From Voacanga thouarsii (Eukaryota > Streptophyta > Magnoliopsida > Gentianales > Apocynaceae): a stretch of DNA of 64,000 bases. Within the stretch, counting starts at the first letter, position 1. Each line of letters begins with the position of its first letter. The stretch covers positions 1,240,001 through 1,304,000 of the forward strand of contig JANUWF010001821.1 in assembly GCA_026120185.1 (NCBI GenBank), written 5' to 3'. Below the pieces are notes generated by a model. It ran no database searches, was not told the DNA's origin, and worked only from the letters and a program-made list of their open reading frames with translations. Shown one piece after another: positions 34,516 through 47,068 of the stretch. The translations under genes were made by a program, and so were the position numbers.

Positions 34516-35180
34516 TTTTTACAATTATTTATATTTTTTGTATTTCTATATAATTATTACTACAATAACAATATGTAACAATATTTGAAAAGTTATTATA
34601 ATTTATTTAAGAATATTCTAACATATTTATATAGGAATATTCTAAGGTGGACATAAGTTTTATGAATTATAAATTTTGCAATGTTGGACTTCTTAAATCC
34701 TATTCATTTAAAATGTACAAAGTATGATAAATATTAGATTTATTATATAATTTTTTCAAAAATAAATATATAGTTAGATCAAAACTATTTAAGGTAATCG
34801 GATCTTTAATTATTTTCAAATATATAGGGGATAATAATGATCTTAAAACATTACATTTTCCATTAAAAAATAAATAAAAGTTACATCTTCAATTACAAAT
34901 TTAATAATTAACCATTGAATTCTTAATACATCACTATAACAACTCTTGCATCGGAGAATGGTGAGTTTTGCACCACATAAACCACCACAATCCGCGCAAT
35001 TAGTTATATCTAGGATGACAATTGAGCAAGCATCCTCCATGTTCTTCTCTTACAATCTTTTTCTAAATTTTTTTTTTCCCGTTCAAAGATTTGTTTTGTT
35101 AATCCATACTCTCATAAGAGATTTTCAAAAGATTACACTCATTTTGCCTGATCCTGGAAAAGGGATACTAAGAAAAGCAA
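34512..35180. other. AT-rich spacer and promoter side of the CHX gene
   Basis: No gene is seen. The first part is AT-rich. The last 200 bp before the ATG at 35181 should hold the CHX promoter and leader. I find no convincing TATA box. Confidence 0.35.
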
Positions 35181-38173
35181 ATGGATTCCCAAACTACCAC
35201 TAAAAGTCCTGAAGAATGCAAGGGCACTTATGCAATGAGTATGAAAGTTGCATACATTGCAACTTACATGTTAGGTTTCTTCTTCACAGTATTTCTCTGC
35301 AACTTCTTGCACATTCTCTTGCGGCCTTTATCCCAACCTCGCATGGTCTCGGAATTCCTTGTAATTCTCTCTACATTTTTCTCTATTCATTCAATACGTG
35401 AGTAAAAATTTTATTCTAATATTATTATTTTCATGTAAACCTCCCATATGAATTACGATACTATCAAGATACGAGTTTAATGGTCACAAAATTGAATTAG
35501 CAACCTATGTTATTCGGTGGAGGCAGTGGTACCGAGTTTATTTGTAAGGTATATATAGTGTGGGGAGGGCAGTCTATAAGAATACTCAAAATGTTCACGC
35601 ATGATAAATGAAATTTAATTAAAATTTATTGAGTGATTTGATACACTTAGACATTGATGATTACTGGTATGCTTGCAGGTGGGGCTATCTCTTAGCAATA
35701 TACCATTTATGCGTCAAAGACTACATACTGAGGTTAAGCAAACTCTAAATTATATAGTTGATGTTGGCATGATGTGCCATATGTTTGTGCTGGGATTAGA
35801 AATAGATCCTCACATATTTCTTCAGCTACCACTTCCGGAGGCTAAAGTGGCTTGCTCAGGAGTTCTATTCACATTTATTCTAGCTTCACTGTCATCTCCA
35901 CTTAATAGGATTCCAGGAATTTCAAACTTTGCATTTAACTTTTGCCTTGCTATTGTTCTCTCGGGGACCGCTTCTCCTCTCCTAACTCGCATAATAACTG
36001 ACCTCAAGATTGGTAAATCGGATATTGGAAAGTTTGTAGTTTCTGCAGGAATCCATTCTGACTTGGTTTCCATTCTTCTAATTTCTTTTGGTTATGTTTT
36101 CTTTGACCCCTACGAGAATTTCGAGCACCGAAATGTCAAGGAGGTTATTATTATGGCTTCAACTCTAGTGATCGAAACAGTTCTAGCAGCTAAGGTAACT
36201 CCTTTAATTATGAACTGGATTAATCATGAAAATCCAGAAGGGAAATCAATGAAAGGCTCACACTTGGTTCTGTCTATAGCACATTGTGTGATTATATGCA
36301 GTTTTTCACCTGTTTTGGGGAAGTATAATAAGGTATTAAGTGCTTTTCTAGCTGGGATTTTCATGCCAAGAGAGGGAAGGATTGCAAAGATGATTGTCAC
36401 CAAGGTCAATTACTTCTTTACCACAATCTTTTTTCCCCTTTTTTTCTTCTGGGTAGGCACACATGCTGATTTAACTAAGTTCCAAGCTGGCCATTTGGAT
36501 ACATGGGCAACACTTTTTTTCCTTTTCCTAATTGGCACAGCAGGTAAAGTTCTTGGATCAGTGGTGTCTGGAGTGTTTCTTGGATTTCATTGGCCAGAAT
36601 CCATTGCCATAGGATTGTTTCTGAATATCAAGGGCCAATTTCAAGTGTACTTAGCCATCACTGCCTCAAATGTAAGCATCTATCTTCTAACCATCTTGAA
36701 CTTTTTAGTTCTATTGCCATCTTCATGATTAGATTTTTTCTCAACCAATTCACTTTTCGAAACCACAGATATCATGACCAGCCCATTATTCAATATTTCA
36801 TTGTCAAATGCAGATGAAGCTCACAAGTATGTCAACAAGCATTGCAATGGTATTTTCAACACTACTTACGATTATATATGCCCCAGTGATTGTAGCGAAA
36901 ATTATTGAACGTGCTAGAAAACGTTCACCAACTCAACGAATGGCACTTCAATGGCTCCATCCTTCAAATGAGCTTAGAATCTTGCTTTGCCTGAGGGGGA
37001 GTGAAGACGTTGCATCAGCAATGAATTTGATAGAAATTTCTCGAGGACTAGCTGAGCCTGGGATATTAGTCTACCTTACGGACATGGTCGAATTGACAGA
37101 AAAAGTTGCTGCTACACTAATCCATGGGGATGGAACAGATAGCCTAACTGTATCTGATCCAGAAGTTGTAAAGATGAGAGAGGCTATTACTAATTCTGTT
37201 GATGATTATCTAAATGAGGATGGAGAAGGCATCAACTTACGGAGAATGCTTGCACTTTCAACAATTAACAGCATGCACCAAGATGTCTGCATTCTAGCTG
37301 AGGAACTCTTGGTTTCTCTTATTATTTTGCCGTTCCACAAACAACAGGCAGATGGGAAGCTCAACACTGGACATTCAGGGTTTCGCCATGTCAATCGAAA
37401 GGTACACACTAATCTAATTCCCCTATCTGCTAATACCAACTTGAGCAAAGAGAAATAGAGATTGCTAGTTACGGAGCTCGTTCCGGCCAGACGAAACATT
37501 CCCCTTAGAACTATATAGTTCTTGGTCCATATATGAATTTTATATCCATATTCTTCTGCAGATACTTCGCCATACCCCCTGTTCAGTGGGAATACTAGTT
37601 GACAGAGGGCTTGGAATAACAAGGATAACAAGATCATCAGTAACTCTAAACGCAGCAGTGATATTTATCGGTGGCTATGACGATCGGGAAGCGCTAGCCT
37701 ATGCCGGTCGCGTGGCACGACATCCCGGAGTGAAGTTAACAGTGATAAGGTTTCTATTAGAGGTAAGTGGAGACAGTGTGTCATCAAGAATCAGCAGAGC
37801 AAAAGCAAATACAGCTGAGCACTTGGAAGAAATGAAGCTAGATGATGAATGTTTTGCAGAGTTCTATGATAGGCATGTGGCTGGAGGGAATGTTGCTTAC
37901 ATGGAAAAATATGTTGTAAATTCTGGACAAACATTTTCTGCCTTGAGATCATTGGAAGGACAATATGGATTCTTCATTGTGGGAAGAGGAGGGAGAGTGA
38001 ATACAGTTTTGACTGTGGGAATGAATGACTGGGAGGAATGCCCAGAGCTAGGCCCTGTAGGAGATATTCTTTCAGCTTCTGATTTCTCGGTCACTGCCTC
38101 TGTATTGATAATCCAACAACATAGTCTTAAGAGTGAATTAGATGGTCTCCATGATGAGTTTTCAATTATGTAA
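35181..38173 (+). CDS. CHX28: Cation/H+ antiporter, CHX28-like
   Basis: CHX proteins are CPA2-family monovalent cation/proton exchangers of endomembranes or the plasma membrane. Four exons join in phase: 35181-35360, 35679-36671, 36814-37401 and 37562-38173, giving 790 aa. The first donor is set at 35361, because only that join gives the continuous family-like sequence SEFLVGLSLSN. Residues about 20-430 form the multi-pass exchanger domain, with hydrophobic segments such as VACSGVLFTFILASL and FFTTIFFPLFFFWVG, and an acidic residue in SAGIHSDLVSILL at the usual ion-site helix. The C-terminal half is the soluble regulatory domain found in plant CHX (LRILLCLRGSEDVASAMNL; FIGGYDDREALAYAGRVARHPGVKL). 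The closest type by overall character is CHX28. It appears intact. Confidence 0.92.
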
Positions 38174-38652
38174 GAAGCTACCTAAGGTTAGTTGCAGTTG
38201 CAAATGTTGGCAAAAGAAGTAGAGACCATTTTTGCACATGTAAATATTGCCTTGTTATACAAGTACAATGTTGTTCTTCACTCTTAACAAATTTAAGCCA
38301 TTTATTTTTGTGTTTGAAGGAATTTGAAGGAAAGGAGACGAGATGAATTTAATATTTGAATCGGTTAGTATGAAGAACAAAGCAAGGAAAATGCAGGGAA
38401 CGTAAGAATAGTGATTAGTTAAAAATGTGTAAATTTTTATCTAACAGTAGATAGATGGGTGGACAAAAAGTTAAAAATAAAAGAAAAATACATCAACTTA
38501 AATAAATTTTAAAATGTCAATAATTTAAAATGCTTGTCACCAAATAAATTCATATTAGTAACATATATAAATTTTAAATTTATCTTGTTCTCTTTACTTT
38601 TACTTAATCTCCAATTATTCTCCATTCCCTCAAGCTAAACATTGAAATTTGG
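38174..38652 (+). other. CHX28 3' UTR and spacer
   Basis: No gene is seen. The first 100-150 bp are probably 3' UTR. AT-rich non-coding DNA follows. Confidence 0.4.
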
Positions 38653-38946
38653 ATGAATTGTATGGAAAGGCTCCTCTCCAATGTTAAAAACACTAAAGAT
38701 TTTTATGTCTTTCAATAATATCAAAACATATCGTATAATAATAACATAAATTGTTGAGATTGTAACATGATTCCGATTAGATTAGTTAGCTAGTTAAGTG
38801 ATTATTTATGGAAAGGAAAAATAGGATATAGTAGTTGAATTATAACCATTGATATGTATAACAGTTAATGTATTTTAATATTATTAAAAAAATTAAAAGA
38901 TTTCGAGTGTTTTAACATTGGAGAGGAGCCATTCTGAACGAATTGA
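38653..38946. mobile_element. MITE-like element with long imperfect terminal inverted repeats
   Basis: The left end contains GGCTCCTCTCCAATGTTAAAA (from 38669). The right end holds its reverse complement, ending GGAGAGGAGCC at 38930. Pairing continues less perfectly both inward (to the AATAATAT/AATATTATT words) and outward (AATTG..GG / ..CAATT). Total size is about 290 bp and no coding potential is seen. I could not fix a target duplication, so the class (Mutator- or hAT-derived) is open. Confidence 0.7.
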
Positions 38947-39152
38947 ATGATGCCCTTTTTAGTCCTCATCAAGGGTGATTAATCTTGATGATATGTCTCC
39001 AATTTATGGAGAATCCTTAGTTAAAAAACGGCTACATCATATGGTAATGAAAAGAAGCATCATTAGCCAGGCAAAATGAGGGCAATTATTTGTAAAGCAC
39101 ATTCCGTTCTAATCAAAATGTCATATGACATTATTGGTACAGAGAATAGTAT
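38947..39152. other. Short spacer before the CACTA element
   Basis: About 200 bp with no gene. The 3-bp AGA at 39153-39155 that follows is the target copy of the CACTA transposon. Confidence 0.5.
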
Positions 39153-39155
39153 AGA

Positions 39156-39830
39156 CATTACAGGAAAAATCGCGATTTGCGACGGCAAAAAACCGTCGCA
39201 AAATCGTCGCTGATCGTTTTTGCGACGGTTTTAGCCGTCGCAAAAAATGACGTCGCAATTTGCGACGATTTTGCGAGGGCAAAAAAATTTGTTGCTATTT
39301 GCGACGGTTTTGCGACGAATATTTTTTGTCAAACTTCGCCAAATGAGCAAATTTGCGACCATTTTGCGACGAAAAACATTGACCCTCGCAAAATCCTCGC
39401 AAATTGCGATAGTTTTGTGAGGGTCGACTTTGTGCCCTCGCAAAACCATCGCAAATTTGCGAGGGTTTTGCGAGGGGAAGATTAACCCCCAAGTCATGAC
39501 CCTCGCAAAACCCTCGCAAATTGCGAGGGTTTTGCGAGGGGAGAATTAAATCCCAAGTAGTGGCCCTCGCAAATTGCGACGGTTTTGCGAGGGGAGAATT
39601 AAATCCCAAGTAGTGGCCCTCGCAAAACCCTCGCAAATTGCGACGGTTTTGCGAGGGCCCAAGCAAATCCCAAGTAATGGCCCTCGCAAAACCGTCGCAA
39701 TTTGCGAGGGTTTTGTGAGGGGAGAATTAAATCCCAAGTAATGGCCCTCGCAAATTGCGAGGGTTTTGCGAGGGCCACACTTGAGCCCTCGCAAATTGCG
39801 ACGGTTTTGCGAGAGTTTTGCAATAATTTT
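39156..39830. repeat. Left subterminal palindromic array of the CACTA element
   Basis: The arm is an array of CCCTCGCAAA / TTTGCGAGGG and CCGTCGCAAA / TTTGCGACGG units, many arranged head to head so that 30-40 nt perfect hairpins form. They are separated by a shared spacer GAGAATTAAATCCCAAGTA(G/A)TGG. In CACTA elements such subterminal motifs bind TNPA. ORFs read through this array are artefacts of the repeat. Confidence 0.95.
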
Positions 39831-39979
39831 TTATTTTTTTATTATTATATTTATTTTAAATTATTAATTCCCTATAAATCAACCTTGAAACACTATACAA
39901 ATAAATGCCAAAACTATGTTCATAATCCAAAAAAATACTATAAAAAATTAAAAATAAGCCCAAATAAATATAATTAAAA

Positions 39980-41768
39980 TACTAAAATATAATATAATAT
40001 AAAATACATAATAAGTATCTAAAAAAGTAAAATAATTCACAAAAATAAGTAATAGTGTATAAAGAGTATAAAAATAAATATAACAAGTCTATGTAAGTAA
40101 TGAAGGAGCAGCTGCAGAAGGGGGTGGGTGGAGGAGGGGAACGAGAGCCCCTACGTGGGCCCGGGTGCTCATCAGCTGGATCAAATCCATCGTCAGCATT
40201 TGGATCTTCATCTTCGGCATTAGCGGCCGCAATGCGCGCTTCTATCTCCTCTATGGATGGCATAGATGGTGCAGGAATACCCATCTTGTCCGACATAGCT
40301 GTCATCCAACCACCAAATGTAGACTACTGTTGCCTCATGAAGTCCTGATACAAGTCTATTTGTCGATTGAATCTCCGCTAGGCCTGTTGAACCCTTTGCT
40401 CTACTAAATGTCCAATATCAGCTGGTGTAGTGGAAGATGCATGCAGTCCACTTTGAGACAGTTTAGTTCGAATATGTGTCGCCTCTGAGCCTAACCCAAA
40501 AACTCGTCCTCTTTTGAACCCGCCTTGTGCCTTTACGAACATGACTTTTTCATCAAAAGGAACAAAAGAGTTTACAGAGTCACTAGACTCGGACTGAGGA
40601 GTGCTCTGTATGAGATTTCGCACCTCATCCTAAAAAATAAAAAATAAAAAAAAAGAATTGTCAATAGTAATTATCAAAATAAAATACAAATTCCACGCAG
40701 TATAAAGAATTTCAACATATTTAATCTATATACTACCAATGTCTGGCGAGATCGCTCAGCGACAAAGCCCGACCTTTTTGTGGCCCACTCGAAAGACATG
40801 TAATGTCTCAAACATGTCTGTGTAGCTAAAAGAACTCCCCTCCTTGGCCCGCTACATTTATGTTAACAAAATGTAATTATTACAATCTTACATAAATTTG
40901 TTTTAAAATAATTTAGAATAATAATTAATTAAGTGAAGGTGAATTACCAAACGGTCCTCGTGTTCTGTGAACGAAATAGACCCTCCAGTATGGGTGCAGC
41001 TACTTCCACGATTCTTTTTGTTGGTGGATGAGAGCTTCTGATACTTCTCTGATCTCCAGTACTAGCAAATGTCATTGCAATACTGTGCCTCTATCCAATG
41101 AGGACATACCCAATCATCCCTCTTCCTCAGCCTAGACATTATGTTCGAAAATCGCGTCCGACACTTCTTTTCCCAAGTTGATCGAATTAGCGAAGCATAC
41201 TCTTCCCTCCACCAAAAATATTTCTGCATGATTATGATTAAGATTTCTGATTAACATATAACATAGTACTTAAACGATAAAAAATACTCAAAAATTGCTT
41301 ACCCCAAATTCTTGAAACCATAAGTCTCGCACGGTTATCGGGACGTGCGTGTATGTCGGATACGAACCAGTGAAGTACTGCTGTATTATATTTGAAATTT
41401 CTCGGACACATTTGTCCAAGCCAGCGAACCTAGTTTTTGTGCAATGACAATGTACAATATAGTTATGTTAGTCTCAAAAATAATAATAATAATTGAACTA
41501 ATAATCAACATCTTACAAAGTATGAATATGTTACTTACCCGTTTCCCCGTGGAACAATCCAAGGTTGGGAGTCCGTAACTTGCAACCCAACAGAATGCGA
41601 AGCTGAAGCAGCGGATGATTGAAAAGCCGGGGATGGTACTCCCTCATTTCCAATAGAGCCATGTAATGAACGAGGCACTGAAAGCTGAGGTAGCTGAGTA
41701 AGGGATGGAGTATAAGGCTCATGACCCTCCTAACTCCCCTCCCTCAATGATCCTTCATTAAAAGACAT
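39980..41768 (-). pseudogene. tnpA: TNPA-like CACTA accessory protein (Ptta/En/Spm family), broken
   Basis: Minus-strand frames from ATG about 41768 (MSFNEGSLREG) to about 39980. An exon ending at about 41541 (PWIVPRGNG, donor GTAAGT) continues in RFAGLDKCVREISNIIQQYF. Then come WEKKCRTRFSNIMSRLRKRDDW, a Lys/Arg-rich central block, FVPFDEKVMFVKAQGGFKRGRVFGLG, and an acidic/proline tail (EDEDPNADDGFDPADEHPG). This matches the plant Ptta/En/Spm transposase-associated type (Transposase_24). In-frame stops occur in the first exon and at about 40380 and 40325, so the protein is probably dead. In autonomous elements TNPA binds the subterminal repeats and regulates excision. Confidence 0.8.
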
Positions 41769-41989
41769 TGCTAAAGGAGATGAAAAAAGAAAAATAAGTA
41801 ACCAATAAAGACGAAGCCCACTTCAAAAGAATGATGTAAATAACCGTGAATAAAAATGATAAAAGAATAATAACATTGAAACGTTATATCTATTCGCTAG
41901 TTTAAAGTAATACAATAATATGTATGATAATGATGGATATGTCAAAATAAACATTGTACTTGTAAATTGAATTTTAAAAAAAAAAAATT

Positions 41990-42172
41990 GACAGAGTCTC
42001 CCCTATAATTGGATATTTCCCAGGCACAAGGCCACCTCAAGATTTGACAATCAAAACGTTGTTACAAACAACAAAGACAGATCTTTCAAATATAGAAAAA
42101 TTCAAAAGATAACTAGGGGTAATCACCCATTACCCAAGAGGAATGATCACCCATCACTCACGGGGTTCCAAT
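41990..42172 (-). repeat. Module upstream of the TNPA-like gene, copy 1
   Basis: About 180 bp homologous to 46876-47068. Shared words include GACAGAGTCTCCCCT, AATTGGA, CCAGGCAC, GGCCACCTCAA and CAAACAACAAAGACAGAT, plus a conserved hairpin (GGGTAAT, 5-nt loop, ATTACCC). It sits about 220 bp upstream of the TNPA-like ATG. Confidence 0.85.
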
Positions 42173-42549
42173 TAAAATGTTAGATATAGTTAAAATCAAG
42201 CTAAAAATTATAAATGCCTCTGTCCTTGTGAATTGTACGTCAATACGACAACAATACAATATATAAATTACCTTGTTGTTTACACCACAAAAGAATATAA
42301 TAAGGAATAATAAAAATCCTCGAGCTGTACAAGTCTAAACGAAAGATTCTGCAAAAAAAAAGAAGGAGATGAGATTCCCGACAATTAGACAAAATTGTGA
42401 AACAAAATTGTATGTGATGGAATTTAAAATAATAAAAATTAAAAGATTCAAGGCATGTAGATTCAAGTAACAAATAAATTGTAAATTAAAATTTGACATG
42501 GGATAGTAATGATGCAATAGATTTCAGGATTCCCTCACCATTAACTATA

Positions 42550-45500
42550 TTATTTGTAAATGAATTGAAATCGAGGCCTATTCACTAGAATCATTCTCCG
42601 ATACTGAGACTCATCATCATCTGCTGAGGTATCGCTATTCGTTTCCCATTCATCTTCATCTTCTTCCTCTTCATTTATAGGAGAATTTTCCCTTCTTTGT
42701 TATAGCCTCATCTTGAACATCCAACATTTCATTCATACCATTCTCATGCGTCAGAATACCAAGATCAACAAATAACGATATGCTGACTTCGTCAGTAGCA
42801 TCTACTTCTTCTTGATAAGCTCTGTCAACCACGGGTGCATCTATTATATGTCGAGCTTTGGTTTTGCAAGCTGCCAACCAATCGGATCTTGGCCTCTTAC
42901 TCCCTGGATATGATGCATAATACACTTGGCTAGCTTGTTGAGCTAGAACAAATGGATCATAGTTAGCATAGCTCCTTTTGTGGTTAATTTCTACAAGATT
43001 ATACTGCGGATGTACCACTGGTACCACGATTCAATGTTTGATCAAACCGGTGACATTTAAAAAGAACAACGCTTTCTTTGTGGATTACCAGGAAATTGCA
43101 CTTCAATAATCTCATTTAACACTCCATAGTAATCAGGTCCTGATGCGTCATTTCCAATCCCTTTCACGCAAACACCACTATTAACTGTTTTCTTTCCCTC
43201 CGCATAATCATTAGTGTGAAATCGGTAACCATTAATTATGTACCCACTATATGATTTCACTAGCCTTGACGGACCCCAAGCAAAGTTCCTCAAGCATTCA
43301 TTTGTAACCATATTTTCTGAATCTTGTACCTAAAAAACATTAGACAAGTTAATTTTTTAATTATGAAAGTTATAGCATTACGAAACTCCATTGAATCCCC
43401 AATGGAGTTCCAAATGCAAGTTATTAACTTATGTAACTTACATATCCACTAAACCATTCTGCAAATTCAAGGCTGATTCTTCTATTGATTTCTATCTCTG
43501 ATATAGTCGGAGCCAGACTTCGTAAGTGTGCCGTGAATGCCCTGTAATGCATTAGAATTAGATTGAATGAGTCAAAATCATTACGAGGTATCGTTTATCG
43601 TATAAAATGTATGAAGTAGTAGCTCGTACTCAATGTATGGCTGCACTTCACCACAATTAAGCAACATATAAATTCTTGCTGCAACGAATTCTTCAGAAGT
43701 AAGGAATCGAGTTTGAATTCGTCCTATCACCCTTCCTTGAACATTGCAGATTGACAGCCCAGGATCTTGCACCCTCTCTAATCGTTCTCCCTCTTCATTA
43801 CGCGCCGGAATTGTACGTTTTGTTTGTACATGTGGCTCAAAATAATAAGAGAAGAAAGTGGATGCTTCCTCAACTAGATAAGCATTGCAGATTGACCCTT
43901 CAACTCTAGCCTTATTTTTCACCTTGATTTTCAATTGATGCAAATACCTGTCATTTAAAAAAAATTTCAACTTCAGTCACACACGCTTATATCGTACCTG
44001 CTATGAAAAGAATTAGATTGAATGATTCAATTACCGTTCAAACGGGACATCCACCTATATTGAACAAGGCCACAAACTCTTACTTCGTAAGACAAATGAA
44101 TTAATAGGTGTTCCATTACATCAAAGAATGCAGGTGGAAATATCTTCTCCAACTTACATAACAATAAAGGAATGTCAGACTCCAATTTGGCCATATGAGC
44201 TACATTCAACTTAGGTGAGCATAGATCACGATAAAAAAGACTCAACTCCGTCAAACACCCCATACATTAGAAGGAAGAAATTCCTTCAATGCCATTGGAA
44301 GTAGTCTCTCCATGAATACGTGACAGTCATGTGATTTCATACCGGATAACTTCAACTCATTCAAATCAGCACATCTTCCAATGTTTGAAGCGTATCCATC
44401 TGGGAGTTGCAATCCCCTCAACCATTCAAGCAAAAGTTTCTTTTGTTCTGATGTCAACGAATAAACATCTTTAGGTATAGCCACTTTTCCTCCTCCCACA
44501 TTCAAGGCATGTAGCTCGGGCCTATGACAATAAATTTCTAAGTCACGTCTAGCCTTTAAATTATCTTTTGATTTACCATTTACCTCAAGAACTGTATTCA
44601 TGACATTGTCAAATACATTCTTCTCATTGTGCATTACATCAATATTATGTCGGACCAAATTAGTACGCCAATACGGCAAATCCCAAAAAATACTCCTTTT
44701 TGTCCAATTATGAGATATTCCCCTGCCATTACTCCTTCCAATTTCTTTGCATGTTTCTGTAATTTTTTCATAGTTAGACAAACTATCCCAGATTTCTTCA
44801 CCAGTAGGGTATTGCACAGGCTGTGATGTCTCAGAACCTCTATCATTCCTAAAAGATCTCATATCTCTCCTGTAAGGATGATCCGATGGTAAGAAACGAC
44901 GGTGACAGTCAAACCATGATTGTTTCCCACCATTTTGTAGATGAAAAGACTTTGTATTGCCCATACAATATGGACAAGCCAATCTCCCAGCAGTGCTCCA
45001 GCCACTCAACATACCATATGCAGGAAAATCATTAATAGTCCACAAAAGTGCTGCCCGTAGTTGGAAGTTTTGTTTCTTCGATATGTCATAAGTGGTGACA
45101 CCTTCAAACCACAATTTGGTTAATTCGTCTATCAAGGGTTGTAAATAAACATCCACCTGGTGCTTTGGATTCTTGGGGCCCGGGATAATGATTGTTAAAA
45201 ATATGACTGGATCCTTCACACACATCCACGGGGGGAGATTATACGGCCAGGATGAATATTGCTTACCCGACATCCCAAATGGTGAGAATCCATCTGTACA
45301 TAAACCAAGTTTGACATTCCGTACTTCTTTTGCAAATTCAGGATGCATTCGATCAAAGTGTTGCCATGCTTCAGTATCGCGAGGGTGACTCATGGTGCCT
45401 TTCTCCGATCTGCTCTCTCCATGCCATCTCATGTGTTCAGCTGTTGTTTTAGAAGTATACAATCTTTATAGCCTCGGTGTTATTGGGAAGTAATACATCT

Positions 45501-46284
45501 TCTTGAATGAAATTTCCTTTCTACTTGTGTTCTTCCCAACCTTTTTCTGTGCATATCGAGGATGGCCACAAAATTTACACTCTCTACGATTCATGTCATC
45601 TTTCCAGTAAAGCATGTATCCATTATTGCATACATCTATTTTTTGTACCGGCAAACCCAACCCAGCCACTAATTTTTTCATCTGATAGAAATCATCAGGA
45701 ATCGTATTACTGCTAGGCACAACCTCTTTCATCAATTGCACAACATCGTTAAAGGCTTTACGCGAGAGGTTATTTTCAGACTTAATGTTTAATAACCTTG
45801 AAGCCAGTGAAAGCTACGAATGTTGTGTGCATCCATCCCATATAGGAGTCTCTGCCGCCTTTAACATATCGTAAATCCTTTGTGCCTCCACATTAGGTGG
45901 TTCTTCAAAATGGTCTGCTGATGGAGCTTCAGGGGGAAAGTCAGGTCCTGCTATGTCTAAGACCATTTCGCGAGACAGATTTTCTCGATGTGAATCAAAT
46001 TTTGGGATTGAGGTAGACACACTTGAGGGACACTCGAATGGCTCACCATGACATATCCACCGGTAATACTTAGGCATAAATCCATACTTCCACAGGTGGA
46101 GCTTAACTTGTGCTGGATCTAGATACTTTTTATTCTTACATTTTGCACACGGGCATCTAATTACGCTTGATATTGCATTTGATAAGGCAAATGTCAAAAA
46201 AAGCCTTAACCCCTTCCTCAAATTCAATAGTGATCCCTTTTACACCTGAAGCGTGCCTTCATACATCCAACTACGATCCTCCAT
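42550..46284 (-). pseudogene. tnpD: TNPD-like CACTA transposase, broken
   Basis: Minus-strand gene starting at ATG 46284 (MEDRSWMYEG). A stop and a frameshift lie in the first 60 codons. Domains in order: an N-terminal transposase-associated zinc-binding segment (RCPCAKCKNKKYL); a second Cys/His segment (RRECKFCGHPRY) at about 45570; the Transposase_21 catalytic core at 45462-44251 with LGLCTDGFSPFG and DVYLQPLIDELTKLW; a DUF4218 region at 44263-43581 (KLESDIPLLLCKLEKIFPPAFFD); and DUF4216 at 43311-42671 (INGYRFHTNDY). The acidic C-terminus (EEEEDEDEW) is reached by a frameshift near 42680 and stops at 42550. Introns separate the blocks. A TAA interrupts the junction near 45470. It would have cut the element ends. 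Confidence 0.88.
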
Positions 46285-46289
46285 GACGT

Positions 46290-46875
46290 CTAAATGAGAG
46301 AAAAGAACAATCAACTCAATAATTAAAATCACCCCTTAAACAAAAGGAAGAGAAGTGTAATTACATTTTCCTTTCTATTATCTAACAAAAAGAGGTCCAA
46401 AACATAGAATTTACAATTGCTATCTTTGGATACAGTTACACCTTCAATATCTACGTTTTAACCAAATTCTACATTTAATTGAGGTGAAAAGTACAATTAT
46501 TTGAAGAGTGAAAATAAATGAGAAAATTTTATATTTGATTAAGATAAATAATATTAAAGTTAATTATATTCTTATTTTACACATTCCAATGGTTAAAATA
46601 ATAACATTTTATTTATTTTCATTCCAATGTTTATATTTGTTTAAACTCTCTCTATAATGTATATTATTCCTGCTATTATTAACATTCATATTATATATGA
46701 TATTATTATTATTATTACTCATTTCATTAGTCCTATTCTTATTGTTATTAGCAATATTATTTTTAATAATGATACTATTATGGGATATATACTCATGTTC
46801 AATTGAATAATACACTCCAAGATAAGGGTAGTTATTCTACTCCACAGTAAATAGCGGCAGATTTTGAAAAAAATT
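46290..46875 (-). other. Upstream spacer of the TNPD-like gene
   Basis: No gene is seen. It is an AT-rich stretch between the TNPD-like start and the repeated module, likely leader or intron of the transposase transcript. Confidence 0.4.
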
Positions 46876-47068
46876 TTGACAGAGTCTCCCCTGTAATTGG
46901 ACATTTTCCAGGCACAGGGCCACCTCAAAATTATACAATCAAAATGCAATTGCAAACAACAAAGACAGATAATTCATTTATACAAAAAAAATAATAATAA
47001 AAGGATAAGTAGGGGTAATCACCCATTACCCAGGAGGAGTAATCACCCATTACTCATGGGGAATCCAA
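46876..47068 (-). repeat. Module upstream of the TNPD-like gene, copy 2
   Basis: The second copy of the 180-190-bp module, about 600 bp upstream of the TNPD-like ATG, with the same hairpin word at about 47012-47031. See 41990-42172. Confidence 0.85.

Noticed and set aside
35181..35405. Reading CHX exon 1 through to the TAA at 35403
   Set aside because: Splicing at GT 35361 joins in phase to exon 2 and restores continuous family-like sequence. The longer reading gives an unrelated tail and a stop.
39177..39823. Several 60-120-codon ORFs on both strands in the left CACTA arm
   Set aside because: They are translations of the TTGCGA(C/G)GG palindromic array. Overlapping frames on both strands have the same low-complexity content, so they are not genes.
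39156..39830. CRISPR-like look of regularly spaced palindromes
   Set aside because: This is a plant nuclear transposon arm. Repeats are inverted, spacers are the same sequence, and no cas genes exist.
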